Shown: positions 32,570 to 42,260 of the stretch, piece by piece
Layout of the letters: each line of letters begins with the position of its first letter
How positions within the stretch are numbered: position 1 is the first letter of the stretch
Assembly: GCA_964369725.1 (NCBI GenBank)
Contig: CAYJGC010000002.1
Coordinates: 1 to 64,000, forward strand
Direction: 5' to 3'
DNA length: 64,000 bases
DNA from: Paraeggerthella sp964369725
GTDB lineage: Bacteria; Actinomycetota; Coriobacteriia; Coriobacteriales; Eggerthellaceae
Translations under genes and position numbers: made by a program
The notes under the pieces: generated by a model
What the model saw: only the letters and a program-made list of their open reading frames with translations
Told to the model about the DNA's origin: nothing
Databases searched by the model: none

Positions 32570-34003
32570 ATGCAGTTGGTATTCGAGCTTTCAAAGGCTG
32601 GTCGCGCATGTTCTTACATGCCCACAAGTGATGTGCCTGAAATCATGCCTGATCAGCAGTTCTTACGTGGAGTAGCTCCAAAATTACCTGAAGTGGCTGA
32701 AATTGATTTAAGTCGTCATTACAAACGAATTGAAAACGAAGCCTTCGGTGTGTGTGATGGGTTTTATCCTTTAGGTTCATGCACGATGAAGTACAATCCA
32801 CGTCTTGGCGAAGAGATGTGCGCGCTCCCCGGTTTTACGGAAGTTCATCCGCTACAGCCGGTAGACACGATACAAGGCGCTTTATCTGTCATCGCTCAAA
32901 CGGGAAAGATGTTTGCAGAGATTACCGGAATGGATGCAGTTACCTTCCAGCCTGCTGCAGGAGCTCATGGTGAGTTTGCAGGACTTTTGCTCATCCGCTC
33001 TTATCATCAGAAGGCAGGAGATACCCAGCGTACGAAAATCATCGTACCGGACTCAGCGCATGGTACAAACCCTGCTACGGCTTCTATGGCAGGAATGACA
33101 GTGGTCCAAGTTCCTTCTAACGAAGCTGGTGGTGTTGATGTTGAGGCATTGCGCGCCGCGGTCGGCCCCGACACAGCAGGCCTCATGCTAACAAATCCTA
33201 ATACCCTTGGCTTGTTTGATCCTAATATTGTCGAAATATGTGACATTATTCATGAAGCCGGCGGTTTGTGTTATTACGATGGCGCTAATCTTAATCCTAT
33301 TATGGGTGTGGTGCGTCCTGGCGATATGGGATTTGATTGTGTTCACACCAATGTGCATAAGACATTCGCCACTCCTCATGGCGGCGGCGGGCCAGGGTCG
33401 GGTCCTGTTGCATGCAAGCAGCATTTAGCAGAGTTTTTACCAGCACCTTTAGTTGTTATGGAAGGTGATGTTTGTAGGCTTGAAACTCCCACGAATTCTT
33501 TTGGACGGATGCGTTCTTTCTTTGGGAACTTTGGTGTAATAGTGCGAGCATATGCCTATCTATCCATACTTGGAAAAGATGGTATTCCAGAAGCAGCTAA
33601 AGCAGCAGTATTAAATGCCAATTACCTAATGAACAAACTCAAAGATCATTATGCTATAGCGTACCCCGGTCCTTGTATGCATGAGTTTGTCATTGATGTG
33701 GGACCTCTTAAAAAAGAAACCGGTGTGAATGCACTTGATGTTGCAAAGAGGTGTCTCGATTATGGAATGCACGCGCCTACTATGTACTTCCCTTTGGTAG
33801 TTCACGAAGCTCTGATGGTGGAGCCTACGGAAACAGAGAGTCGAGAAACGCTTGATACAGCAGCAGAGGCTTTGCTTGCAATCTTTGAGGAAGCTCACAA
33901 AGATCCTGACAGCTTACATCAAGCGCCTCATACAACGCGTATTGGACGCCCAGATGATGTACAGGCGGCTCGCAGTCCTGTAGTTCGTTGGAGTTTCGAG
34001 TAA
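32570..34003 (+). CDS. gcvPB: Glycine dehydrogenase (decarboxylating) subunit 2
   Basis: 477 residues, the PLP-binding half of the split P protein. PLP attaches to Lys264 in HTNVHKTFATPHGGGGPG. It decarboxylates glycine and passes the aminomethyl group to GcvH. FYPLGSCTMKYNP and DSAHGTNPATASMAG are conserved. It lies 1 bp after gcvPA. Confidence 0.97.
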   Translation: MQLVFELSKAGRACSYMPTSDVPEIMPDQQFLRGVAPKLPEVAEIDLSRHYKRIENEAFGVCDGFYPLGSCTMKYNPRLGEEMCALPGFTEVHPLQPVDTIQGALSVIAQTGKMFAEITGMDAVTFQPAAGAHGEFAGLLLIRSYHQKAGDTQRTKIIVPDSAHGTNPATASMAGMTVVQVPSNEAGGVDVEALRAAVGPDTAGLMLTNPNTLGLFDPNIVEICDIIHEAGGLCYYDGANLNPIMGVVRPGDMGFDCVHTNVHKTFATPHGGGGPGSGPVACKQHLAEFLPAPLVVMEGDVCRLETPTNSFGRMRSFFGNFGVIVRAYAYLSILGKDGIPEAAKAAVLNANYLMNKLKDHYAIAYPGPCMHEFVIDVGPLKKETGVNALDVAKRCLDYGMHAPTMYFPLVVHEALMVEPTETESRETLDTAAEALLAIFEEAHKDPDSLHQAPHTTRIGRPDDVQAARSPVVRWSFE

Positions 34004-34006
34004 ATT

Positions 34007-35157
34007 ATGGGTATTGTTCCGCTTTTTCATGAGAGCTTCATTACGGATCCTTATGAAAATATTGCGCTAGAACAGGCGCTCGCTCAGTCGGTTTTGCCGG
34101 GGGAGTGCCTGTTGTACTTGTGGAAAAATGAGCGCACTATAGTAATTGGGCGTAACCAAAATGCGTGGAAAGAGTGCCGAGTTGCTGAGTTTGAAGCTGA
34201 CGGCGGTCGTTTAGCTCGCCGCTTGTCGGGTGGTGGTGCAGTGTATCACGACATTGGTAATCTCAATTTTACGTTTGCTGCTCATCCGGAAAGTTANNNN
34301 NNNNNNNNNNNNNNNNNNNNNNNNNNNNNNNNNNNNNNNNNNNNNNNNNNNNNNNNNNNNNNNNNNNNNNNNNNNNNNNNNNNNNNNNNNNNNNNNTGTA
34401 TCACGACATTGGTAATCTCAATTTTACGTTTGCTGCTCATCCGGAAAGTTACGATGTTGAAAAACATTTAGAAGTGATTTGTCAGGCGGTTCGATCCTTT
34501 GGCCTTGATGCAATAAAGTCAGGAAGAAATGATTTAACCATAGATGGCGCAAAATTTTCCGGTAATGCTTTCTTCCAGTCTAAAAATTATAAGTGTCATC
34601 ACGGTACTTTGTTGATAAACGTAGATATGAGCAACCTTGCACACTATCTTACCCCTGATGCGCGTAAGATAGTGTCGAAAGGAATTGAATCGGTTCGTTC
34701 GCGTGTGGTAAATCTAGCAGACCTTGAAGAGCGGATAACGGTCGATTCGCTGTCTAAGGCTTTGATAGAGTCGTTCTCTCTCGTTTATGAACAAGCTGTT
34801 CAACCTTTTTCTCTTGAGCGTGTGGATGTATATAAAATGGCTCAAGCGCAGGAAAAGTTTGCTTCATGGGAATGGCGTCTTGGTGAATCACAGGCATTTA
34901 CCTATTCGTTTGATGAGCGCTTTTCGTGGGGAGTCTGTGAAATTGAATTATTGGTCGAAGATGGTGTGGTGAGTAATGCCCGTATAAATTCAGATGCACT
35001 TGATGCAGAGTTTATCTTAGTTTTAGCTGAGGCGTTAAAAGGTTGTCGCTATGATTGTGATGATTTGCGATCAAAACTAGAAACCTTGAAAGCGGGAACA
35101 TCGGATCAGGTTTCCATGATTGAAGGATGTCTTCACTGTATTACTAAGGGTATGTAG
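34007..35157 (+). CDS. lplA: Lipoate-protein ligase A, split by an assembly gap
   Basis: LplA activates scavenged lipoate with ATP and attaches it to GcvH. The first part shows the RRLSGGGAVYHDIGNLNF motif; the second contains KSGRNDLTIDGAKFSGNAF, with the ligase lysine and GNAF. 100 N interrupt the gene, flanked by an exact 55-bp repeat (34242-34296 and 34397-34451). Removing the N and one repeat copy restores a single frame of 331 residues, normal for LplA with its C-terminal domain. So the gene is probably intact in the organism; the annotated break is an unmerged contig overlap. It lies 3 bp after gcvPB. Confidence 0.9.
34242..34451 (+). repeat. Exact 55-bp direct repeat flanking the sequencing gap
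   Basis: Bases 34242-34296 are repeated without change at 34397-34451, at the two edges of the N run. The pattern fits two contig ends that overlap but were scaffolded instead of merged. Confidence 0.9.
34297..34396. other. Assembly gap, 100 N
   Basis: Exactly 100 undetermined bases inside lplA, the conventional size for a gap of unknown length. Confidence 0.99.
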
Positions 35158-35191
35158 TGCTGAAATGTGGAGAGTATAAAAGGAGTGTCGT

Positions 35192-36616
35192 ATGGCGCAT
35201 TTTCAACTGGTAGTGATTGGGGCTGGAACGGGTGGCTATACCGCTGCTATTAAAGCTGCGCAACTAGGGATGACGGTCGCGCTCATCGAGCGAGACGAAG
35301 TGGGTGGCACTTGTCTTAATCGCGGATGTATTCCGACAAAGACCTTGTTGCATTCGGCTGACTTGTTCTCCGAAATTACCCATGCAGAGTCGCTTGGTGT
35401 GCACATTAAGGATGCGTCGGTTGATTATGCTGCGCTGCGTGGTCGCGTTGATCATGTTGTAGCCACCTTGCGTGATGGTATTGAGTCTCTACTTGAGGGA
35501 AACGGCATTACTCTTATCCGCGGATATGCTTTTGTAGATAGCTCTCAGCACGTAGTTATTACGCAATCTAACGGTTCTGAAACGAGCTTGACCTGCAATA
35601 ATATCATTATTGCGACCGGCTCTCAGCCTTCAATGCCTCCCATACCTGGTATTGAGTTGTCAGGAGTATATAATTCTGACACGTTTCTTGCAGCCGTGCC
35701 TGAGGTAAGACGTTTAGCAATCATTGGCGGTGGCGTTATCGGTATGGAGTTTGCCGGTTTGTACACGTCTTTAGGTGTTGAAGTGACGGTATTGGAAGGC
35801 GCTGCGCGGATTCTACCAAGTTTTGACCGTGAGTTAAGCCAAAGTCTTTCTATGGTAATGAAAAAACGAGGGTGTCATATAGTAACGGGTGCTATGGTTC
35901 AAGTAATCGAACGCGCCAATGGTGCGCGTGAGCTCCGTGTTGCCTACGATTCAAAAGGTTCTCAGAGCTTTGTTGAGACAGATGCAGTATTAGTCTGTAC
36001 GGGAAGGGCTGCAACTGTCGATCAGGTTTTCTCAAAAGAGTGTTGTCCGTCGCTTGATCGCGGTCGTATTATTGTTGATGAAGCCATGAAAACGTCAATC
36101 GAAAATATCTATGCAATCGGAGATGCAACAGTAGGAGAGTTGCAGCTTGCTCATGCAGCAGCAGCTCAAGGAATTACTGCAGCTTGTTCATGTGCGAATG
36201 TCGCCTCTGAGATTGATTTGGAAAATATTCCTGCATGCGTTTATACATCTCCAGAAATTGCTTGTGTTGGCTTAAGTGAAACGCAGGCAAAAGAGCGTGA
36301 TATGAAAGTGCGTGTTGGGAAATATTCGCTTGCAGGGAATGGTAAGTCAGTTATTACAAACCAAGATCGTAGTTTTATAAAAATTGTTGTCGATGGACAA
36401 GATCGCATGGTAGGTGCGCAACTTATGTGTGGTCGTGCAACCGACATAGTTGGAGAATTAACCGTAGCGATAGCACAGGGTTTAACCATTGGTCAGATGG
36501 CTTCCGTTGTGCGTCCACATCCTACGTTTGATGAAGCGGTTGGTGAGGCGGTAGAATCGCTCTTGGGTGGAGCTATACATGCTATGCCAAAAAAGCGAAA
36601 AATTCAGAAATGTTAA
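35192..36616 (+). CDS. lpdA: Dihydrolipoyl dehydrogenase (glycine cleavage L protein)
   Basis: 474 residues. FAD-binding VVIGAGTGGYTAAIKAAQLG at the N terminus, redox-active disulfide GGTCLNRGCIPT (Cys41, Cys46), NAD-binding IIGGGVIGMEFAGLYTSLG (about 184-202), and the C-terminal His-Glu pair in VRPHPTFDEAVGEAV. It reoxidises dihydrolipoyl-GcvH with NAD+. It follows lplA by 34 bp with AAAGGAG before the ATG and closes the gcv operon. No 2-oxoacid dehydrogenase E1/E2 is nearby, so glycine cleavage is its likely service. Confidence 0.95.
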   Translation: MAHFQLVVIGAGTGGYTAAIKAAQLGMTVALIERDEVGGTCLNRGCIPTKTLLHSADLFSEITHAESLGVHIKDASVDYAALRGRVDHVVATLRDGIESLLEGNGITLIRGYAFVDSSQHVVITQSNGSETSLTCNNIIIATGSQPSMPPIPGIELSGVYNSDTFLAAVPEVRRLAIIGGGVIGMEFAGLYTSLGVEVTVLEGAARILPSFDRELSQSLSMVMKKRGCHIVTGAMVQVIERANGARELRVAYDSKGSQSFVETDAVLVCTGRAATVDQVFSKECCPSLDRGRIIVDEAMKTSIENIYAIGDATVGELQLAHAAAAQGITAACSCANVASEIDLENIPACVYTSPEIACVGLSETQAKERDMKVRVGKYSLAGNGKSVITNQDRSFIKIVVDGQDRMVGAQLMCGRATDIVGELTVAIAQGLTIGQMASVVRPHPTFDEAVGEAVESLLGGAIHAMPKKRKIQKC

Positions 36617-36637
36617 TACGTCAATGAATTAAACCAA

Positions 36638-36676
36638 TAAAAATCCCCTCTAAAATTTTCTAAAGAGGGGATTTTA
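36638..36676. terminator. Bidirectional terminator between the gcv operon and pta
   Basis: Perfect arms AAAATCCCCTC / GAGGGGATTTT with A/T-rich flanks on both sides, between convergent genes. Confidence 0.9.
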
Positions 36677-36694
36677 AATTGTAGAGACAGGTTT

Positions 36695-37693
36695 TTAAGC
36701 GTTTTTCTTTGCTTGCGCCTGTACGCAGGTGATAGCTGTTACGCCAACGATATCTTCTGCAGAACATCCGCGTGAGAGGTCATTAACAGGAGCCGCAAGT
36801 CCTTGGGTGATTGGACCGTAGGCTTCAGCCTTAGCAAGGCGTTGGACAAGCTTATAGCCAATATTACCTGCATCAAGATCGGGGAAAATAAGCACATTAG
36901 CTTTACCTGCAACCGATGATTCAGGTGCTTTTGATGAGCCGACTGATGGAACAATAGCGGCGTCGAGCTGCAATTCTCCGTCAAGTGAAAGCTCAGGTGC
37001 AAGATCTCTCGCAATGGCGGTAGCCTCAATGACCTTGTTAGTATCATCGTTTTTAGCTGAACCATAAGTTGAGTGAGAGAGCATAGCGACTACAGGTTCA
37101 CTTCCGATAAGTGCGCGCCATGAGGCGGCGGAATTGACAGCAATGTGCGCTAGGCGTTCTGCATTAGGTTGAACTTCCAGACCGGAATCGCCAAACAAGA
37201 AAATTCCATTGTCGCCATACTCACAATCGGGTACAACCATGATAAAGAACGAACTCACGAGTGCGACCCCAGGAGCAGTTTTAAGAACCTGAAGGCTTGC
37301 GCGTAAAACATCGCTGGTAGAATGGCAGGCGCCAGCAACCATGCCGCCTGCGCGACCAGATTTTACGAGCATATTGCCAAAATAGAGTACTTGATTCATG
37401 GCATCTGATGCACCTTCTGGTGTCATGCCTTTTGCACGTCGAAGTTCGAGAAATTGTTCAGCAAATTCATCATGAAGATCTGACGTGCGCGGGTTGATGA
37501 TTTCAGCTGCCTCAAGTCTGTAGCTCGAAGCCTTTATTGCTTCAACATCACCTAAGATAATGAGGTTTGCTACGCCATCGGCTAGGATGCGCTCTGCTGC
37601 TACCAATGTGCGCTCATCGTCTCCTTCGGGGAGTACGATGGTTTGCTTGTCGGCCTTGGCTTGGGCGAGCATGGAATTGAGAAAAGAACTCAT
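36695..37693 (-). CDS. pta: Phosphate acetyltransferase
   Basis: 332 residues, the short single-domain form. It interconverts acetyl-CoA and acetyl phosphate, feeding AckA. IVLPEGDDERTLVAAERIL opens the protein; GACHSTSDVLRASLQVLKT, LFGDSGLEVQPN and VLIFPDLDAGNIGYKLVQRLA are conserved. AGAAGGACGGTGCT precedes the ATG. A hairpin (37745-37764) lies in the probable leader. Confidence 0.96.
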   Translation of the reverse strand: MSSFLNSMLAQAKADKQTIVLPEGDDERTLVAAERILADGVANLIILGDVEAIKASSYRLEAAEIINPRTSDLHDEFAEQFLELRRAKGMTPEGASDAMNQVLYFGNMLVKSGRAGGMVAGACHSTSDVLRASLQVLKTAPGVALVSSFFIMVVPDCEYGDNGIFLFGDSGLEVQPNAERLAHIAVNSAASWRALIGSEPVVAMLSHSTYGSAKNDDTNKVIEATAIARDLAPELSLDGELQLDAAIVPSVGSSKAPESSVAGKANVLIFPDLDAGNIGYKLVQRLAKAEAYGPITQGLAAPVNDLSRGCSAEDIVGVTAITCVQAQAKKNA

Positions 37694-37744
37694 AGCACCG
37701 TCCTTCTGGTCGAGTGTTTGCCGCTTCGTGCGCTGCGGCTGCGC

Positions 37745-37764
37745 AAATTCGGCTTTCCGAATTT
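37745..37764 (-). promoter_or_regulatory. Inverted repeat upstream of pta
   Basis: AAATTCGG-CTTT-CCGAATTT, perfect 8-bp arms and a 4-nt loop, 52 bp upstream of the pta start. It could be an operator or a leader hairpin; no T-run follows. Confidence 0.4.
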
Positions 37765-37901
37765 ATCCACTTTATATGATAATCTTTTTGTTTTTGAAAT
37801 GAGACGGTAAAATGGTAAGAGTTGCGTATAAAGCGGTAAATTTTCGTATAGTAAGTACTTCTTCTAGCATTTTGTTAGCAAGAACATAGAAAGGTAGTTA
37901 T

Positions 37902-39116
37902 ATGAGTGTGCAGTATCTGAATTTCAGTGATCTTACTGAATCGATCTACGATGTTGTCGTGGTGGGCAGTGGATTTGCTGGCGCTGTTGTGGCTCGTGAG
38001 CTTGCTGAGCGCGCAGATAAGCGTGTTTTGGTAATTGAAAAGCGCGGACATATTGCAGGAAATATGTATGATGAGCTTGATGAGGCGGGCATTCTGATTC
38101 ACCGTTATGGGCCTCATATTTTCCATACGAATGATTCGCGCGCTTTTAACTACATCAAGCGTTTTACTGAATGGCGTGACTATCAGCATGAAGTGCTTGC
38201 AGATTGGTTTGGTACTTACATGCCGGTACCCTTCAATAAAAACTCAATGGAAATTGCCTTTGGTGAAGAAAAAGCCGCTCGCTTAACCCAAAAGCTTATT
38301 GACACCTTTGGTGATGAGCGTAAGGTTACTATTACCGAGTTGCGTGCGCAGGATGATCCTGAACTGAGTGAAATTGCAGACTTTATCTATAAGAATGTAT
38401 TTTTATATTACACACAAAAGCAATGGGGTCTTACTCCTGAAGAAGTAGATCCAAGTGTTACAGCACGCGTGCCGGTGTTTGTTTCTCGTGACAACCGTTA
38501 CTTTCAAGATGCACATCAAGGCATGCCTTTAGAAGGGTATACTCCGTTGTTTGAGCGTATGTTGGATCACGAAAATATTACCGTTTGCTTAAACACAGAA
38601 GCAGAAAATGTATTTGACTTGCAATTCGAAAGCGAAGATGAAAACGCGCCTTTATCTGCGATTGAAATCTTTGGAGAGCCATTTGAAGGTCCCATTGTAT
38701 ATACCGGTCCGCTTGATGAGCTATTCCTTTCTCGTTTTGGGCGTCTTCCATACCGTACTTTGAACTTCGTTTATGAAACACATGAAAAAGAAACTATGTT
38801 CCCTTGTGGAACAGTGAATTACACCGTCACAGAAGATTACACGCGTATCACCGAATTCAAGCACTTAACAGGACAGGTAGCTCCTCATACTACCATCATG
38901 AAAGAGTTTAGTCTGGAATACGAAGATGCGAAGAAGCAAACTCCGTACTATGCCATTATCAACGATGAAAACAATGCTCATTACGAGCGGTATCTTGAAC
39001 TAACTAAGCCACTTTCTAATTTCTATCCATTAGGACGTTTGGCTGAGTATCGCTATTACAATATGGATGTTATTATCGGTCGTGCATTAAATCTTGCCGA
39101 CGAATTAGTAGGGTAG
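37902..39116 (+). CDS. glf: UDP-galactopyranose mutase
   Basis: 404-residue FAD enzyme converting UDP-galactopyranose to UDP-galactofuranose for surface glycans. The N-terminal dinucleotide-binding motif VVVGSGFAGAVVARELAE is followed by IEKRGHIAGNMYDE and YGPHIFHTND, both diagnostic. Later conserved segments include MPVPFNKNS, TQKQWGLTPEEVDPSVTARVPV and GRLAEYRYYNMD. GAAAGGTAG precedes the ATG. The next gene is a glycosyltransferase 62 bp downstream, suggesting a galactofuranose-containing polymer. Confidence 0.96.
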   Translation: MSVQYLNFSDLTESIYDVVVVGSGFAGAVVARELAERADKRVLVIEKRGHIAGNMYDELDEAGILIHRYGPHIFHTNDSRAFNYIKRFTEWRDYQHEVLADWFGTYMPVPFNKNSMEIAFGEEKAARLTQKLIDTFGDERKVTITELRAQDDPELSEIADFIYKNVFLYYTQKQWGLTPEEVDPSVTARVPVFVSRDNRYFQDAHQGMPLEGYTPLFERMLDHENITVCLNTEAENVFDLQFESEDENAPLSAIEIFGEPFEGPIVYTGPLDELFLSRFGRLPYRTLNFVYETHEKETMFPCGTVNYTVTEDYTRITEFKHLTGQVAPHTTIMKEFSLEYEDAKKQTPYYAIINDENNAHYERYLELTKPLSNFYPLGRLAEYRYYNMDVIIGRALNLADELVG

Positions 39117-39178
39117 TTTACGGTATCTGGGGTGAGCGTCTGGCTTGCCCCTTCGATCAGAAACGATAAAGTAATATC

Positions 39179-40201
39179 ATGAAGACCATTTCATTTGCTA
39201 TCCCATGTTATAACTCAGCTGAGTACATGGATCATTGTATCGAGACAATTTTGAGCTGTGGCGATGATATAGAAATCATCATCGTAAATGATGGCTCAAC
39301 AAAGGATAATACGGCTGAAAAGGCTGACGAATGGGCTGCGCGCTATCCTGACATTATTCGTGCTGTCCATCAAGAAAATGGCGGTCACGGACAGGCTGTT
39401 AATTCGGGTCTTGCTCACGCAACCGGTCGTTATTTTAAAGTAGTCGATTCTGACGATTGGCTAGATGAGGCTTCGATGAGCGAAACAATGGCTTTTCTAC
39501 GCTCACAGTGTGAGCTTGAGAATCCTATCGATATGTTTATAGCAAACTATGTATATGAAAAAGTGCATGAGAATTCTCGTGTAGTAATGCACTATCGAAA
39601 TGTATTCCCCGAGGGTAAAATATTTACTTGGGAAGATGTGGGACATTTTCTACAAAGTCAGTATTTATTGATGCATTCGGTAATTTACCGCACGCAATTG
39701 CTAAAAGACATTGGGCTTAAACTTCCAAAACATACGTTTTATGTAGACAATATTTTTGTGTACGTTCCGCTACCTCACGTAAAGACTATGTATTATCGCG
39801 ATTTGGATATGTACCGCTATTTTATCGGACGCGAAGACCAAAGCGTTAATGAAACGGTCATGATGGGTCGCATTGATCAGCAGCTCCGTGTGACACGCAT
39901 GATGATAGATGCTGTTTCGCTGCCCCATGATGTATCTAATAAGCGTCTTGAGCGCTATATGGAAAATTACTTATCAATGATGATGTGTATCTGTTCTATA
40001 TTTTTGCGCATGATAGATACTGATGAGGCTGAAGATGAACGTGAAGCAATATGGGAATATCTCAAAAGCAATAATCCCGAGGTGTATCGACGCATTCGCC
40101 GTAGCGTAATTAATATGACTACCAATATTCCAACCAGCTTAGGTCGTAAGGTGGGTATAACAGGCTATCGTATGGCACAAAGGATTTTTAAATTCAATTA
40201 A
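39179..40201 (+). CDS. Family 2 glycosyltransferase
   Basis: 340 residues, soluble or peripheral, GT-A fold. SFAIPCYNSAEYMDHCIETIL, IIIVNDGSTKDNTAEKADEWA and the DxD-type VVDSDDWLDEASM are present. No TM helices. It probably uses UDP-galactofuranose made by the adjacent Glf or another sugar for cell-surface glycan; acceptor unknown. It is the last gene of the glf unit, followed by a terminator. Confidence 0.88.
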   Translation: MKTISFAIPCYNSAEYMDHCIETILSCGDDIEIIIVNDGSTKDNTAEKADEWAARYPDIIRAVHQENGGHGQAVNSGLAHATGRYFKVVDSDDWLDEASMSETMAFLRSQCELENPIDMFIANYVYEKVHENSRVVMHYRNVFPEGKIFTWEDVGHFLQSQYLLMHSVIYRTQLLKDIGLKLPKHTFYVDNIFVYVPLPHVKTMYYRDLDMYRYFIGREDQSVNETVMMGRIDQQLRVTRMMIDAVSLPHDVSNKRLERYMENYLSMMMCICSIFLRMIDTDEAEDEREAIWEYLKSNNPEVYRRIRRSVINMTTNIPTSLGRKVGITGYRMAQRIFKFN

Positions 40202-40236
40202 TTAAAAAAGTAGCTTGATAATATTTGCACACGAAC

Positions 40237-40270
40237 TAGCCCCCTTCTGGTAGACAGGTAGGGGGTTAGT
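40237..40270 (+). terminator. Terminator of the glf-glycosyltransferase unit
   Basis: Arms CTAGCCCCC / GGGGGTTAG followed by TTATTTTCT, 35 bp after the glycosyltransferase stop. Confidence 0.75.
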
Positions 40271-40316
40271 TATTTTCTATAAAGAGGTTCATGTAAAACG
40301 CCACGAGGGGAATCTT

Positions 40317-40353
40317 ATGGCTTATAGGACACAACGTGTGTCCTATAAGCCAT
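40317..40353. repeat. Perfect 17-bp inverted repeat with a 3-nt loop
   Basis: Arm ATGGCTTATAGGACACA, loop ACG, exact complement arm. It lies between convergent genes and lacks a T-run on either side, and there is already a terminator at 40237. Such length without mismatch is unusual. Confidence 0.9.
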
Positions 40354-40459
40354 CTTATGAGTATGAACAAGCATAGACGCTTGAACAACCTGACTTATAG
40401 AGGTATCGATGGGTTATAGATAGGGTTATTTGTCTAAAAAGCTCCAGTAAATATTTCTG

Positions 40460-42193
40460 TCAAGTACTAAGTCCAGCTAATACGGCAACAATTGCAACCA
40501 ACACACCTATTATTGATTCTCCTCCAAGAGCTCCACTAGAAACAACGAGTCCTGCATGAGCTTGATCTTTTTTCTTCTCTGCTAGGATTTTAGGGGAAGC
40601 ACTATTATTTTTTAGTTTACAAATAAAGCTAAAAACGAATTTTGCCAAAACACCTAAGAAGGCAGACAACGACATATAGAAGGGTAAATAGATTCCTAGT
40701 CCGAGCATCATGGCAGGGAAGCTAAGATAATAGAGAATAATGCCGCCAGCTAGTCCAATTGCAAATGAAACAGGTGAGGGGATACCAGAAATCATGGTTG
40801 CAACTACTGATGCCTGTGCTGAGACAAACGTTCCATTAAGTCCAAAAGACTCAGACCCATAGGCAGAAAGTAAAAGAGCCATGACTACTACCGCAACAAT
40901 CGCTCCTAAAGTTCCGCCGAAAGCTTGTCCTATCCATTGGGCTTTAGGTGATGTTCCAAGAGTGTTGCCTGCATAGAAGTCATTCATTACATCGCCCGCT
41001 AATCCGCAAGCAACCGCTACAACCCCTGCTACAAAAAATAATTGAACGTGTGGAATGTCGGAAACGGCTGCGACTGCTAGTAAAACAATAAGACCAAATA
41101 TTTCCATGGGATCTATGCCTGTTTGACCCACGCTTTGTGCGCTCATAGCGGTCGCAATCCACGCAAAAGCTACGGTCATAAGTGTTGGAATGGGACCCAA
41201 ATCAAGACCAAAACATAGTAATAAAGTAACGGACGCAAGACCACAGGCCGCAAAACCTGCAGTTATATGATTGCGCCAAGCGTCATGCTTTTGCGGGGCT
41301 TTAGGGTTTTTGGCAGAATCAGTATTCAAAGAAGGCCTTCGTGTGGATAGTTGTGAGGCACTAGCGCCGTTTTGTTTTAATTTTTTATATAGTGCGGGTA
41401 GGATATTTTTTAAAATGACACCGATCCCAGAGCCAACCATTACCCCCATGCCTAAACTGGAAACGATACCTTGCGCGGAATCTAAGCTCCACAATCCAAG
41501 CTGCGTACCCGACACAATAATCCCGAAATTTGCAAAAATGGCACCACCAAACCAAACTATCATTGCGGTTGTACCGACTAGAAAACCTACCGCCAAAAAT
41601 AAAGGTGAGTTATAGATTCCAAAAGCAACACCTGGAATTGAGATGCTACTCAATAGCATTGTGGGGATAATTCCTAGAAAATCGCGTAGCGCAGCGTATA
41701 GCCCCGAGATACCCATAGATAAAAACAGTTGAACTCCTGTTTTCCCACCAGTTTCACCTGCTATCAGGGTTTGCACGGCAGCTTCACCAATTGGATACTC
41801 AAGTTTTGCTTTTTTGATAAAATGATTTCTTAGCGCTGCTGTGCAGATGAGCCCTAAAATAACACCCGAAAGAGCAACTGCGAACATTTCGAAAAGGCTA
41901 ATTTCATGAGCGTAGCCTAACATCCAGGCTCCAGGAATGGTGAAAGCTAGCCCTCCTGCTACCATAGCGCCTGCTGACATTATCGTATGAGTAACATTTG
42001 CTTCATTGAGGCTAACCTGTCCGCGTCCTAAAGTTTTTAAGAAAAAAAACGAAATGATTGCCGCAAACACGATAGGCCAAGGAAGCGCTCCCATTTTGAG
42101 AGCGGTGTACGTTGATGCAGCTGTGATGACAATGCACCCAATACAGCCAATTAAAACTCCGCGTAGCGTAAGTTGACCCTTTATAGAGTTCAT
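40460..42193 (-). CDS. OPT-family oligopeptide transporter
   Basis: 577 residues with about 14 hydrophobic segments. The N terminus QLTLRGVLIGCIGCIVITAASTYTALKMGALPWPIVFAAI matches the prokaryotic OPT branch (TIGR00728/00733-like), as does FAGNTLGTSPKAQWIGQAFGG (here YAGNTLG). Members move oligopeptides or metal-chelates with protons; the substrate is not determinable. It is transcribed alone, divergent from coaX. Peptide uptake fits an amino-acid-fermenting lifestyle. Confidence 0.88.
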   Translation of the reverse strand: MNSIKGQLTLRGVLIGCIGCIVITAASTYTALKMGALPWPIVFAAIISFFFLKTLGRGQVSLNEANVTHTIMSAGAMVAGGLAFTIPGAWMLGYAHEISLFEMFAVALSGVILGLICTAALRNHFIKKAKLEYPIGEAAVQTLIAGETGGKTGVQLFLSMGISGLYAALRDFLGIIPTMLLSSISIPGVAFGIYNSPLFLAVGFLVGTTAMIVWFGGAIFANFGIIVSGTQLGLWSLDSAQGIVSSLGMGVMVGSGIGVILKNILPALYKKLKQNGASASQLSTRRPSLNTDSAKNPKAPQKHDAWRNHITAGFAACGLASVTLLLCFGLDLGPIPTLMTVAFAWIATAMSAQSVGQTGIDPMEIFGLIVLLAVAAVSDIPHVQLFFVAGVVAVACGLAGDVMNDFYAGNTLGTSPKAQWIGQAFGGTLGAIVAVVVMALLLSAYGSESFGLNGTFVSAQASVVATMISGIPSPVSFAIGLAGGIILYYLSFPAMMLGLGIYLPFYMSLSAFLGVLAKFVFSFICKLKNNSASPKILAEKKKDQAHAGLVVSSGALGGESIIGVLVAIVAVLAGLST

Positions 42194-42260
42194 CGTGCTC
42201 CTTTTGGTATATCCGCTTCTCCTAGAATGAGAAGTCGGGTTACTTATGAGACCGATACAG

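Noticed and set aside
34242..34451. Possible biological 55-bp tandem duplication in lplA
   Set aside because: The copies sit exactly at both edges of a 100-N spacer and merging restores the gene, so an artefact is more likely.
34230..34471. Reading frames running through the N gap
   Set aside because: They translate undetermined bases and the repeat in a wrong frame.
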